DNA from: Cubamyces lactineus
Lineage: Eukaryota; Basidiomycota; Agaricomycetes; Polyporales; Polyporaceae
Length of the DNA stretch: 64,000 nt
Direction of reading: 5' to 3'
NCBI GenBank assembly: GCA_022376465.1
Contig: JACDTU010000009.1
Span: forward strand, 682,001-746,000
The notes under the pieces are model-generated. The model was not told the DNA's origin and did not search any database. It worked only from the letters and a program-made list of their open reading frames with translations. This document shows positions 28,898 through 44,563 of the stretch, piece by piece; positions within the stretch are counted from its first letter, which is position 1; each line of letters starts with the position of its first letter. Both the position numbers and the translations under genes were made by a program.

Positions 28898-31800
28898 TCA
28901 TGCCTTAACCCTCTTATAAAACAGTATGTACGCAGGCTTGCCCTGTGAAATGCAGTGAGCAATCATGCCAAGAACAAATCCAAACGGTTGACACTTACGA
29001 CAACGTCCTTGGCTTCTGCTGGTGTTACACGGCTGTCGTCGCAATATAGCCAGCCACCACGGGATGCGATGAAGGCGGTATCTACGGTGGTCTAATCAGC
29101 GTGGCAGATCTAGCCGACGAAAGATGAGGAACGTACAATGCCCAGTGCTCAATGTACCAAAGTGGTTTGTCACACCATACAAATCATAACGATAAGGAGG
29201 TTGCTGGCACCGAGGATCGTCTGGAGATAGCTGGGAACCCGCATTCACGCCAGGAGGAAGGGGCGAGGGCATGTAGTTCGTCAGGTCCAGGCCCTTCAGC
29301 GGGAACTCGACGAAGGTCTCGATCTTGTCCGTGAAGGGACCCTTCGCCGAGAAGCGCTTTAGGTGGATGAGGAGCACGGGCGGGAGCCGCGAGAGCGATA
29401 GCCGCTTTGTGGCTTTCCGGAGCGTCTTGCAATGTGGGCAGTGCCTAGAACCGCACTGTGAGACGATTCGATCATCAGTTTGGAAAGGACACGGATGCTC
29501 ACCATGCATCAGACTTGTCCATGACCTCCTCCTTGACAAACGCGTCTATACATTGCTCCAGTGTGACCTTCGAGTTGCCGCGAATGGTCGGTATGGGCAA
29601 CGTGAGGTACATGAAGGTGTTGTATGTCGTCGATGTCTAGCACCGCCATCATCAGCGCCTACGCACCGCGACCCTGACGGAAGACCCTGGACACACCTTA
29701 TGACAGGTAAGGCACTCCATGCGGTTGCGGTACTGCCCCTGGAAGAAGTCCACGACGAGGCTGTCGTCGCGCATGCGGTAGATCTGCCACTCTTGTTCGC
29801 TCGCGAGCTGCGTCGGCAGTCGCTCGAGCTCGGCCTCTCGCGCGGGCGTCGATTCAATCTTGGGCTTCTCGATGATCCGGTTCAGGTCCTCGTGTAGCCC
29901 GTCAAGCAAGAAGCTCAAGAACTCCTGCGAGTCGTGCTGCTCGGAGCCCGAAAACTGCGGCGCGTGGCTGCAGAGCGAGCGCTAGAAGGGGCAAGGCGAA
30001 CATCGACGTCAGCGGCGCTCGTTCCTGCATACACATGCAGAGCATGTGTGATGAACTTACTCGGAAGGTCACAGGGGATAGGGTCCCGCCCTCGCCTTGC
30101 CACATATCACGCAGAATGTTGGCAAACGCGTTCGCCAGATTGCCTTTGGTACCCATAGGGTTGACCATATTGACTGCACTCTTCCACCGTCCATCTGTGC
30201 ATTGCTAGTCAGCTCATTGATTCCCACATGTGAGCCAATCCTGTCACCTGTAAAGAATCGCGCGAAAGGGACCGTTGCGCTCAAGCACTGAATAGTGGAG
30301 TTCATGTAGCAAGTGTTCCCTAGGTTCTTCAGTCCTGACGTGCCGATCTGGATGTCCGGCCAGTAAGTAACCGGATAGTCCGATTGGATCATCGGCGGCT
30401 TCGGCGCAGAATGCACAAGCGAAAGGGTATTCGTCGCCAGCTGCTGTGGAGGATGGGGCGGCATGATGCGAGGTCGATTATCGAGCGTCGAGGATGCAGC
30501 TGCGGGCGGAGGCCGTAGAATGTGCTGTGACGACAACTCGGGATAGTCAATTACTGTGCGGTTAGCGAGACCATTGATGGCCTCCTGCGACTGATCCACG
30601 TAGTCGCTCCTCCTGCGCGATAGCGGTGACGGGTTGATCGATGCTTGTGGTGGTAGCGAGACGAGTCCATTGGACGCGGGCGAAGGCGAGAACGACGAAC
30701 CAGATACTTGCGGGGATATATGGCGTGCAATTTGTGGGTATTGGATGGGAGAAGATCCGTTGACCATGCTGGAAGAGACATGTTGTACAGACATCTGCAA
30801 GGAATTTGTGAAGACGCGCAGTGGAAGAGCTTGGTGATAGCCACTCACGTTCTCTGGTATCACAGAGTTATACGGGTATGACACGGAATTTGAGCCGCTA
30901 CGCGACATTGCAGGCCGACGAGCCAAACGTTTCGATGGGTCGGACAGAGGTGGTATCGCGCCGTCGACGCTCACCCTGCCACGCCACGCGACCGTATTGA
31001 GCATGCGTGTCATCCCTGAGGACATAGGGATACTTACCGAGGAGAACTAGGAGTAGGCTCTAGAGGGCTGCGCATCCCTGCCTGCGGGATCCAAGGCCGG
31101 TGCGCGTACGGGTCCATTGATGGCTCTGTCCCCGAACGTTGGCGACCCATGCTGAGCCCCGCCAGATCAGTAAAGGGAGGTGCCGAAGGGACCGGGGCGA
31201 CGACGGACGACGATGACGATTCTGCCGGAGCCCGGATATGCCCAAGCCCTAACCCCTTCGTTTCCGTTGGCGGGGTACTAGGGTGCGCAGAGCCATTACC
31301 GTTTATGAGAGTGGACGAAGCCGTGCCATTCACGAGGCCCGTGAGTGGACTTGGGCGCCGAGGTGAAGCGGAGCCGGCACGGATGAGCTCGTTCTCGCCG
31401 AACTCGCGCTTCCACGCTTGCAGGCCGCCAACGAGCAACATCGGCATGTTCCTTAGGATCTTGCGGAACGCGTTGACGTAGATTGCTTGAAAGAGCGCTG
31501 ACACTGGCGACCGTGTATCGCTCATGTTCTCCGAGCAGTCGTCATATATTGCTACGAGATCGAATTTGTCCCGGTTTGAGAAGAGGACGGCCTCGTCTCG
31601 CGGGCCCACTGCCAGAGCATTCTCTATAGTCTCGCCTGTCACGCTGTAATATGTTCGTATTGAGTATGCCTGGCTGTCTACCGTGTATGTGAACGAAACT
31701 TACTTTTCACGTTGCAGTATCGATGGCTCGATGCAGACCACCGCATCTGCTCGTATATGCTCCCGCTCAAACTCCTCCCTCGTCCGCACGTCCAGCAACA

Positions 31801-33280
31801 ACACCTTGAAATTCGGTTTGTAGCGATACTCGTGTAGAATCCGCGGAAATAGCGTCTTGAACGGGAGCTCAGCTTTCTCTGCCGTAGGAGTCGCAGGCGG
31901 GATAACCGGCGACCTCTGTACGCTAGCGTTCAAAGCGAGATTGGACGGTTTCCGCGGAACGGTCGGAGAAAACGGTGCTCTAGCGGGCGAGCCTGGCCGG
32001 CTCTGGAACGTGTCGATAGTAGGTGGAATGGGTGTGCTTGATGGACGAGGACCCATATCCATGGGAAGCACAGGGAACGGCTTAGGGTGGTGCATCAACG
32101 GTGGTGAAGAGGGAGTTGCTTGCAAGTCCGCTGCGGATAATGCACCCGAACGAGAATCATTGCTGCTCGCACCTGTACCATCCGTGCGCAGCTTAAGCGC
32201 ATCCATCTCCTCTATCTCGTCAATCGAGGGGAAGGTCTGGGCGAAATCCTGCAAACTTAACACGGACATCCTTGGAGAAGAGGATGTCGATGAGGATGGT
32301 GAGGGCGGGCCGAGACTAGAGGTTGGAACAAGCGCATGGGGGGATGGTGCAGGCGGCGTCCCTAGGCTGGGGGAAGCTAGAGATTGGTGGAAGGCGGACG
32401 GCGCTGTAGTTGGCGGGGACAGAGTATGAAGGGACAACAGATGAGGCCGGGTGGCCTCCGGCGACAGCGGGGGTGACGCTACAGGGATTTCGCGGGAGAT
32501 ACGCTTGGTAGTCGACACCGACAGACCGGCATTGGCCAATGAACGCATACGGTCAGCTATGCTGCCACCACCTGTCTTGACTATCGGGCTCTGTGCGTCT
32601 TCGTCGCCATCTGTTTGCCTGCAGTCGTGGCGTTCAGCATAAATCATACAAAAAGGTCTAGCGAGGGAACGATGCTTGGGTCGGGGAAGGAGTAGACAGA
32701 CCCTCAGGCACAATACAGCATGATAGAAGACTTACTGAGATGCTGACCTCTCCAACTCTACCAATCTGGCCTCTATACTCTTCGTTTTCGTAACAAGATC
32801 CCGCCCATCGGTCTGAAGATCATGAGCTACGCGCCGGTGTGTCTGCGCATACACACGTACCTGCTGGAAATCAATGAATTCCTTGAACAATACACCTTTC
32901 TTTCCCGCATGCGACTCCGCCCGGAACTCCTGGCTACCCATAAGTAGCTGTATGAGGGATGCAGCTTTGGTAAACGAAGCGAGTGCGCCCTTGAGGTCTC
33001 CTTGATTCTCCTGGGCCTGTGCCAGTTGCATCTGACTGCGGGCACTCTTGAGAATGGTGGTGCCCGACGCCCCGCGTAATTGGGACACAGTAGCCTTTGC
33101 ATTCTCCTTGATCTCTGCTACTGTGTCGCGGTGATATGCACCTCCATTTTGCATCACTGAGAATAATGGCCGGGGTATGGGTCGATTCGGAACAGGGGAT
33201 TGTGGGACGCCCGACTTACCGGCAAAGTTGTGAGAGAAGCTGGTCGACGCGGAAGGCGGCAGGACAGCAACACCTGGCAT
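28898..33280 (-). CDS. Ubiquitin-specific protease, Doa4/USP8 type, with rhodanese-like domain
   Basis: A multi-exon gene. The N-terminal region (AEIKENAKATVSQLRGASG to QEFRAES) resembles the USP8 dimerisation/MIT-like helices. A long Ser/Pro-rich linker follows, then a rhodanese-like domain (FKVLLLDVRTREEFEREHI and LVAIYDDCSE). The catalytic USP domain has the Cys box GLKNLGNTCYMNSTIQCLS near 30,330, then the QEFLSFLLDGLHEDLN helix. Two CxxC pairs for zinc (CLTCHK, CPHCK) come next, then YGVTNHFGTLSTGH with the catalytic His; the following exon continues with the usual AFIASRGGWLYCDD block. The last exon reads GKPAYILFYKRVKA. It removes ubiquitin from substrates, in yeast at endosomes and the proteasome. 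The start at 33,280 and the small N-terminal exons are approximate. Confidence 0.9.
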
Positions 33281-34396
33281 GTACCGGCGCCGAGTTGGAA
33301 CGAGAATGAGATAGAATAAGGATATAGAGAGCAGACAGGGAGAGCACGTCGAAGTCGGGGATGTGGGGAAGGGCGTAGTAACATGGGCTCTGCACAGTCC
33401 CGACGCTCGTCCAAGCCGGGCAATGATTATGTAATACAGCACAAAAGCGCGTACTGCTAGGTACTGTCAATGCTCTTGGACTTCGTTCTTCTCTCGCCAT
33501 CTACTGCCGCTTAACCGCGCTCTCAGCATCTGCTCAATGATAGCATGCTCGCGAAATGGATCTGTCGACTGTAAACGTTTTGCAGACAATTACGGAGGTA
33601 ATAACTTTGCCGTACGCGCACCGCGATACCCAGAGTAAACTATCGGGGCCCGCATATGCAGTCATAGCTGAGTTCAGCTATTTTCATCCATATCTTTCGC
33701 CTGCGTCATCCAAATGCGCATAAGCGGAGACACGAGTATACATACATGTAGGCGTCAAGGCAGGTTGTCGAATATCTGAATATCTGAGGATTCATGCAGG
33801 GAGCGAGCCTCCGGCAGTACCAAATTAGTCCCCAAGCACGAGTATCTGCGCGGATCACATCTAACATCTTGCGCTGCTCTAGAACGCTGTGCGTACCATT
33901 GTTCATCAGCAAGGGCATCTTGCTCAGCAAGCCACCGTGGAGGCCGTCTTGTCCGTACACGGCGCGTTGGACGAGTTACTCGATAGGGGAACTCGCATGA
34001 TGCCGAGGCGGAGGTGAGCATATGACTTGCCCACGGCTAGCGCACCATATCCGTCTTTGCACTTGAACTTCCCTCGCTCTCTCCTTCGCCAGCGTTTCGT
34101 CAGTCGCTTGTGGTCGTATCGCTCGCAGACGGCCCACGGGCATCGATCACTTTGAGCTGGCTACGCCGCATCGGTCATGGCCAGAACGCATAACCGCAGA
34201 AGTCGCGCCCGGAGGCATAACTCAGCGCAGCGTCTACGCGATGTATACCCGATAGGGTTATTCAGATGACACAGTGCATCCATGTTCCGAGCGTCAATGC
34301 ATGAAGCTGGCATAGTATAAATTGACCATATGCCTTCACGCCGCCCTGTCATCTTACCCCGCCGCCCACGCCGGTCTATCCCTAGTCCCTCGCACG
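33281..34396. other. Divergent promoter region
   Basis: 1.1 kb between two divergently transcribed genes, the deubiquitinase (-) and the monooxygenase (+). No gene or strong repeat seen. Short frames on both strands look like chance. Confidence 0.5.
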
Positions 34397-37066
<2,670 letters not shown>

Positions 37067-37466
37067 GAAGCTGTTGTGATGGAATTCGTTTCCTATGGTT
37101 GCAAGGGTGTACTGTACCGTATAAGCAGGCAATATCTACATTTGTACAATAGAGGAAATGGCGTCTGGTCCGGACTGTTGGTTGATTATAGGCATGCATT
37201 CGAGGAGTGGCGACAAGAACGACGTGGCAGAAAATAATGCAGTGAATCTGATGCAATCAGAATCCGAACTCTGAGTTATAGACTACGTTGGCCGCAGCGC
37301 GTTCCTGACAGAGACTGATAGTAAGGCATACATGGTGTAAAGCGCATGAGATTATAGTCCTGATTATGAATGCGAGAATGGAGCTGTGATCTACAAGACA
37401 TGAGGGTAATAGCACAGATGACAATACTACATGATAGCGAAGCCCGGACGAACGACATTCCGACAT
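37067..37466. other. Convergent 3' intergenic
   Basis: 400 bp between two convergent gene ends. Nothing else recognised. Confidence 0.5.
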
Positions 37467-40400
37467 TTACGAGAGATGGAAACTACCGACACCTTCACGC
37501 ATCGCAACCAAGAGCTTCTCCAGCATGACCGCCTTCGACGAGTACTCGGGCAACTTGAGATAGTTAACGCACGTCATCACACTAGGGAGATAGTCGTCGG
37601 CGGTGAGCGGCGCCTCATGCGGCTTGCGCACAACGGTGAGAGGAGGATTCAAGCCCTTGAAGCCTGTGTATACTGTGAGATGCGAAATGAGACGCGACAA
37701 GAGTCATGCGTACCTCCAATGGGAAGCTTCGGACTACCAGTGATGAATTGCAGGTAGCTGCGGCGCGTCGAGACATCGAACTCGGACATGATCTCGATGA
37801 GATCCCTGATCGCTCGACTCTCTACATTGAATCCATGGTCTGCCTTCAACGCTTCGCTGAGGGCTATTGACCTAGTCAGTATCGTGTCTAATCTGCCGAA
37901 GCGCCTGAGATGCGTACTCTCGATGCTCCAATCCTCATCGGCATTACCGAAGAGCATAGCGAGCTCTTCCGATGTGAACGCCTGCAGGTCGCTAATCGGG
38001 AAGACCTTCGAAAAGCCTTCCCTGAAGGCTTGCGCCTGTGCCTGTGCTCCCTTGCCGATAATGGCATCGATGACCTCTTGTATGTATTCGTCGACGTTGT
38101 CTGCAGTCACAGGGGTGTCGCGACCTCCCGGCTATTCACATACAGTAAGAATGAGAACGCAGATAGACATTCCGTGGAGCTTACCCTCAGCTCGATGTCA
38201 TATCCTGGGACAGTGAAGTCTAGACCTAGGTCTTCTACGCTGACGCCATCCATGTCCTCGAGGGCGGCTAGCTTGCGACGAAGCTTCTCATTTGGGCTCT
38301 TGGCAGCTGCAGCGAGATTTTGAATCTTTGCCAGAGAGGCTGCAAGCTCCGGGTCGACGCGCTGCAGTTCACAGTGAGACGCCCGGTCACGTTGACCATG
38401 GGGTATTTCTGCTACTCACCTTGAGAGTCTCTAGGGTCAGGGGAACCTCCTCGCCCAATACCAGCTTCAGGAAGACCTTGTTGAAAGAGAGGTCTATGAT
38501 TCGTGAATCGAGCATAGCCTTCGCAACGAATTGGCCGATGACCCTGATGATATGCGTGCGCTTCCTAGTAATTGATGAGCTATCATATTGTTGCGACAAC
38601 TCCACATCCACTCACTGAACGCCGTCTTTCGCAATGTCATCTGGGCTGATTGGAGCGGGGAAAAGGCCCAGGGGATGATGAACATAAGGGTTTGACATGG
38701 TTGGATCAGCGTCACGCCAGACTTTGAGGTCTTTTCGGGCAAACTCCTTCGACACCAAGGAATAGAACTCCAATGTCGGACCAAGGCCTGTGCCAACTTC
38801 CTCGAAGTACTCAACCTCGAGGATAGATGATGACGAGCCGTAGAGTTCGAAGACCTTGACGGCCGATTCAAGTATATGCTTGCGGGAAATCCGAACCTTC
38901 TGCCGTTGCAGGCGTCCGAGGAATCCTACACTATCGTCCCGACGAGAGCTGTCTTGGCCACGACTTTGTTGGCTTTGCCACTTCAGGATGAGACGTGCGT
39001 ATCCAAACGATGTCGACTGCAGGAAGTTATAACGAGTGGCGAACGGGAAGAGGAAGGGGAAGTGTTGCGGTAGATCCAAAGCCCAGTCGGGCAAGCAGGA
39101 ACTATGAGTAGCGTTTTAAGTATCAAATCTCCCCATGATCGTCTGCGCATGACTCACCTTGCGACGATCATCGGCTCCTCCAACTGTCTGGTAAGTTTGG
39201 CCGTCAACTTGTTGTTAACGAATGACGAGGGTGCGAGTATGCGTTTGGCGGTAGCGGGGGTGGCGCGCTCGCTCTCTTGAGTATTAAGCTTGTGCAACAC
39301 GCGGAGTAACCGGAGAATCTTTGCATGACGTGCATCCTCGGGAAGTGAGGACAGGGAAGGACTTGGCGATCGACTCCGGACTCCAGTCTCCTCGGCACGT
39401 GCTGGGATCGATGGTGAGTAAGTCACTACACAACGCTACACGCAGACCTACAATCAGGCGAAGGGAGTGGTCCTGGCACTTTCTTGAACTTGATGCTATA
39501 AATGCCTTGCCAGATCATACTGGGGAGGAAAGGGGCACCGGATGCTTTGTGCTTGCGCAGCTCGTGTTGATGAATGGCGCCGTACACAGTGAGGTCTAAT
39601 GGAAGTTTATGCTCGTCCATAGAGAACTCCAGATGCCAGTCGCTTGGCTTCGCCTTGAGTGCGGCAGCATACGAAGTCTTTGGAGTTGAGGTACGGGGGG
39701 TGGGGGTGTTGAGCCCGCGAGACGAGCCGGGAGTTGGAACATGCGAGCCGTCTGGAGTTTGCGCCTCCACTTTCGACCCGTCTATGTTGCTTTAAGTATA
39801 TAGTACAGGGCACAGAACCTCCAAACATACCTTCTCCAACGGAGACATTGATGGTCTTGTCAGAGATAGAATTGTCGGGATCCTCTTCCTCGATCACCTG
39901 AAGTAGCAAACATAAGAGTCAAAAGTAGGAGAGCCCCAGAGACGACAGACATACCTCGGCGTCCACGTCAACTTCATCGTCCGTAAAGTCAGCAGTAAAT
40001 TCATCATCGTTGACAACAGTGTCGCTCGGCGCTGGCTCAGCAACTGACGCAACCGACTCGCCCTCAGCCATGTCAGATACGCCCTTCGCCTCTCCGGATG
40101 CTCCAATACTACCACCGACCGATTCCGTCGCCCCTTCTACACCTTCTCCGGCGGCCTTCTGTTTGGCACTGAGTCGAAGACTACGTCTCCTATTGACGCC
40201 TGCGGCACTTGCTGAAGACGCTGCTGCACTGGCTTCCGAAGCAGATGCAGCTGCTCTGGCTAAAGCGTCGGATAGCCCGAATCGCGACGATGGCGGTGTC
40301 AAACCTGACGCTGCAAGGGCAGCCAACATACCCGACAGCCTTGAACTACTTGAGAGAAGCCCAGCAACTCGAGGTCGAAGGTAGTCGTGCAGCGCTTGGA

Positions 40401-43400
40401 AAGTGGCGATGGCGTGGATGGATACCACGATGTTGTTGAGGTTGCGCGGTATATCGGAGTCTTCTGCGGCTATCAAGCGAAGACGCAATTGTCGAGCAAG
40501 GAGAGAGGGCGAGCTCCGCTTCGAGTCTGCGCACAAGCGAATGAGCCAACATGGAACGACAAGTAATCGATGTGGAAACTGACCGTCAGCACTTTGAGCT
40601 ACGCTGATGACCTCAAAGGATTCCATTCGCGTAAGGCTCTCCTGCAATTTCTTGACGAAAACTGCGAAGGGTGTCTGACCGCCAGTGCCCTTGGACTTTC
40701 TGGATGTGAACGCATTGAAGAAAAGCTCTTGGCGTCGACTCAATGGCACTGGAGAAACGTAGAATTAGTTTTTGCTTCACCTACTGCAACGTACTGTCGA
40801 CACACCTGCACGTTCCGTGTTCGCGAAAAACAGCAACAGTCCGTCAATCACACCACTCTGAAGAAGCTCAAAGCTGGACACCGATGTGTGCTGTGTGCCG
40901 AATAGCGCAGCCAACTCGACGAGAGCAGCGCCGAGGTCTTTCTCCGATATGATAGGATCAGTGATGCGTTCGACTAGTCGGCGTAGGTTGGCGAAGAGGT
41001 CGTCGGAACCACCAGAGTCATCAGACGCAAGATACTTGAAGCGAATGACGCGAGCACGTAGTGTTATAGCATCATCCGGTTCCACAGTGAGCGAGGACGC
41101 CTTCTTATACGATGCAGAGGTGATGATGGGAATGGACATGGGGGCTGCGGAGGCCACGCCAGTATCGGCAGGAGAAGGAGCTTCTGAGATGTCTTTGTCG
41201 GCGCCTTTGTCCTTCGACTTCGACGTGATCGTGCGGGAGGCTAACGTCTCGATTTCATGGAAGACACCCTCTCTCCTAAAGACAGGTTTGTACTCGGCGG
41301 GTACTTTCGCCAAAAGCAACTCGACAAGCTGCAAGGCGCCGATGACCAACGAGGGGTGGTCTTTGGAAGAGAGTATGGAGGACGCGAAACTGGCAACGGG
41401 AACGTACTGCGGGAGGTCGTGAGCTTCAGTCGCAGAGGGGCTGGTATGACTTACCGAGAAAACCTGCTTCAGTTCGTCGCCATCTAGGAAGCTCACAGCC
41501 TTCAACAGACCGGTCAAGGTCCTGACACGGACCGGAGTGTTCACACTTGCAGCGTAGACGTCGACCAAGATCGGAACTATGAGACGCAAGAACCGACCGA
41601 CCACCACTGGGTTCGAGCGCAAGAGCTCGGTCCGATCGACAACTACAGGTTCCCTCTCCAGCCGTGGCAGTGCGTCATCGCCCTCCAACGCGGAATGGGT
41701 ATCTAGATGCATAGCGTCGGATGGCTGGCTCTCCTCAGGGGGAGCAGATGGGGTAGCGGATAGAGCAGTGCGGGTTGCGGAACCAGACGTGCTAGCGGCA
41801 GCAGCAGCAGCAGCTTGACGTGCGGCAGCACGATCGGCCTTGGCTTTCGCTTTGATCATCTTGTTCAGCGCTTTCTCCGTGTAACCCTTGTGGTCGAAGA
41901 CACCGTCTACAAGCTACGTGAGGATTTATAGAGCAACGAACAAACCATAGCGTACCTTTGGGCAAGGGAGGCATCAACTCAGATACGAGGCTCAACGCTT
42001 CTTCAATCTGATCTTTAGGGCGATGCGCGAGGTTCTCCATGACCGTCATGTCGGCCAGGCCACCTCCAAGGCCTTGCCCACCAGCAGCATCACCTTGCTC
42101 TTCTTCGCCGTCGGAGGTGGGCGGTAAGACGCCAGTGAGGATTTGATACAGTGTATCCACAATGCCCGCCTCAAGTAGCACAAGAGTGATCTTCGGACTT
42201 ACCCGGGCACATGTAGCCAAAGCGCGCAGGAGCAAAGTGTAGGTACTGGCAGCGATTAGAGGCGAGCCACCAGCTGGGAGTAGCAACATATTGACGGCAC
42301 GGATCAACTCAGCGTCGACAAGAGCTTCGAGGTTCTCCGGGGACGAGCGGTAGTACGAGTCGATGATGCGGATGACACAGAGGCAAGCATACTCGACCAG
42401 TCGTTGGTCTGAGTACCCGAGGCAGTTGCGGATGATAGGCCAAACAGCGCGAATCATGGGGAAATGTTCGACTGAAACGTTGCGACAACAGTTCGCGGCA
42501 GCTTGAAGTGCGGTCCTCTGAACAGCTATCGAGAAGAAGTCGAGATAGTTCAACAACGCAGCTAGACCTCCTTCTCGTACGATGGAGCTAGGGAACTCCT
42601 CTGAGATCTTCTCCAATGTCTAAGATACAAATGAGTGGCATGATCGATGAGAGCAAGAACAAACTTGGAGAACATACACTCAAGGTCTGTTCTGCCAAAT
42701 CGATGTAAGAAATCTCGATCAATTTGCTGCAAAGAACGGGGATGGCGCCGTGGTAAACGACTGTGTGAGCGACACCAGGCAAGGCCTCCATGAGATTCGC
42801 GAGGCATCTGCAAGCTAGAACCTGGGCCTCCAGATTCTCATCGCCTTGGTATGCACCCCCACCTGCGCTCAACGCCAATGCGGCTGCGAGAGCCGCGTCC
42901 TCGTCTTGCTCGCCTGCATCGTCATCGTCGCCTTCGTCTTCATCGTTTCCTGTGCCTCCCAGTATCCTGACGAGCTCCCGGATGAAGGCCTCCACCTGGA
43001 AAGACCCTGCGAGGGTGTCCTCAGTACTGATGCTCAATAACTCGCTCAGTTCTTGCAATGTGACAAGCCGCGTGGTGGGATCTGCTGTCGGTTTGATGTT
43101 GTTAAGCATCGTCTTAAGCCTTCCTGAGATGCCCGACATATAGAATCCGAGCTGGCGGTAGTCGCCGAAGATAGACATCGCCGACGCCTCATTGCCAATG
43201 CCCCCAAGGGCGCTGGCGAAGTCTCTCTCAGCATCTTCATCATCATCGTCCTCGTCGCCGCCACCACCGTCCTCGCCGAGATCGTTGTGGTCATCACCAT
43301 CGTCGTGAGGATCGTCCTGAGACTCTCCGTCGTCACGGATGCACTCGACGTCGCCCATATTTACATCCTCGTCAGCAGCACGAGATGAACTCGCTGCAGC

Positions 43401-44054
43401 CATGAGGGCTCTACTCTTCGAAGTGATCTTGCTCTTGCCGGAGGTCGCACTTAGCGAAGTCGCCGTGTCAGTCAATCATACAACTATATGCGCTTTCGGA
43501 CCCACCGAGTCTTCCTGGTCATCTCAGACGGTGCCTGACTGTCTGTTCTTGGTCGGAGCGAATAAGCACTGGTAGGACGCCTGAGTTTCTTCGGTGCAGA
43601 TGATGCCGCAGCAGTATCGTCTTCTGAATGATCTTCCGGGGCAGCGCGTTTCTTGCCTTTGGTGTCCTTCGTCGGCTCGTTGATGGTGAGGGCAGACGTG
43701 GCTGGATATGTAGAACGACGTGCGCTGCAAACAAAGACGCAATTTAGGGCTGAGGTAATGCAATCTACAGGACGAGCATACGTACCGCTTGCTCGCTCGA
43801 GTGTCGTCGAGTACTTCCTTCCCTTTCCCTTTGTGAGAGCTACTGTCGCGAACACGTTTGGCGGAGGATGTTGTGGCTTGCTGGTTATCCGCGGAGGAGC
43901 GTTCCTTCTGTTTCTCCTTCTGTTTTGCGGCTTTAACTCGTGCGCTTGTGCGTAGGACCTTGGACCCGGAGGCGGTGGTCTGTGATGGCTCGTCGGTGTG
44001 CGCGGGATTCAGACTGCTGCTACTGGTCGCTGCTTGGGATTGGGTAGAGTCCAT
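37467..44054 (-). CDS. HECT-type E3 ubiquitin ligase, UFD4/TRIP12-like
   Basis: A large multi-exon gene of 6.6 kb. The basic, low-complexity N-terminus ([21 protein letters not shown]-like patches, Asp/Glu runs) is followed by armadillo-type repeats ([59 protein letters not shown]). The C-terminal HECT domain includes [28 protein letters not shown] and [17 protein letters not shown] with the catalytic Cys. In yeast and animals this family extends ubiquitin chains in the ubiquitin-fusion degradation pathway. The start ATG at 44,054 is the first in a clean frame. No disruption found. Internal exon borders were not all resolved. Confidence 0.92.
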
Positions 44055-44563
44055 TTAGAGCGTGCAGCCGGCCATCGATCCCCTGAACGTAGGCTATCGA
44101 ATGGAGGTAGTCCAAGAATGTGGTCGTCCACTTCGAGCTCTGTTGCCACACGCCCTTGTCCGCGGACCTAAGTCTTTCCGACTCCGCCTGAATTACTCAG
44201 CGGCCGTTCGGCACCTCACTTGCGCCGTCCTGCTGAACGGGACCGCGCCGCCACGCTCTACTGACAACGTTATAGAGATGAAATGGACGGATTGATACAT
44301 ATGCACATGACAGATTGAATTCTCTATCAATACGAAATCACAATTGCTTTCACTCGTGCGTAGTGCAATCAGCCACAACGGCGAGGCCCTTATACAAGAT
44401 CGCACACCGGCTGTAACGTGCAGGTATGCATGCATAATTCTTGGTATGTTGAGCGGTAAGCATTCGTAACATGATTTTCGCATAGTAGACAGCATTATAC
44501 ATCTAGTAGTAACGTAGCACACATCAGTCCGCTGACATCGGATATCATACAAAACGACCATCC
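44055..44563. other. Promoter region of the HECT ligase gene / 3' end of the G-patch gene
   Basis: 510 bp between two minus-strand genes. No feature recognised. Confidence 0.5.
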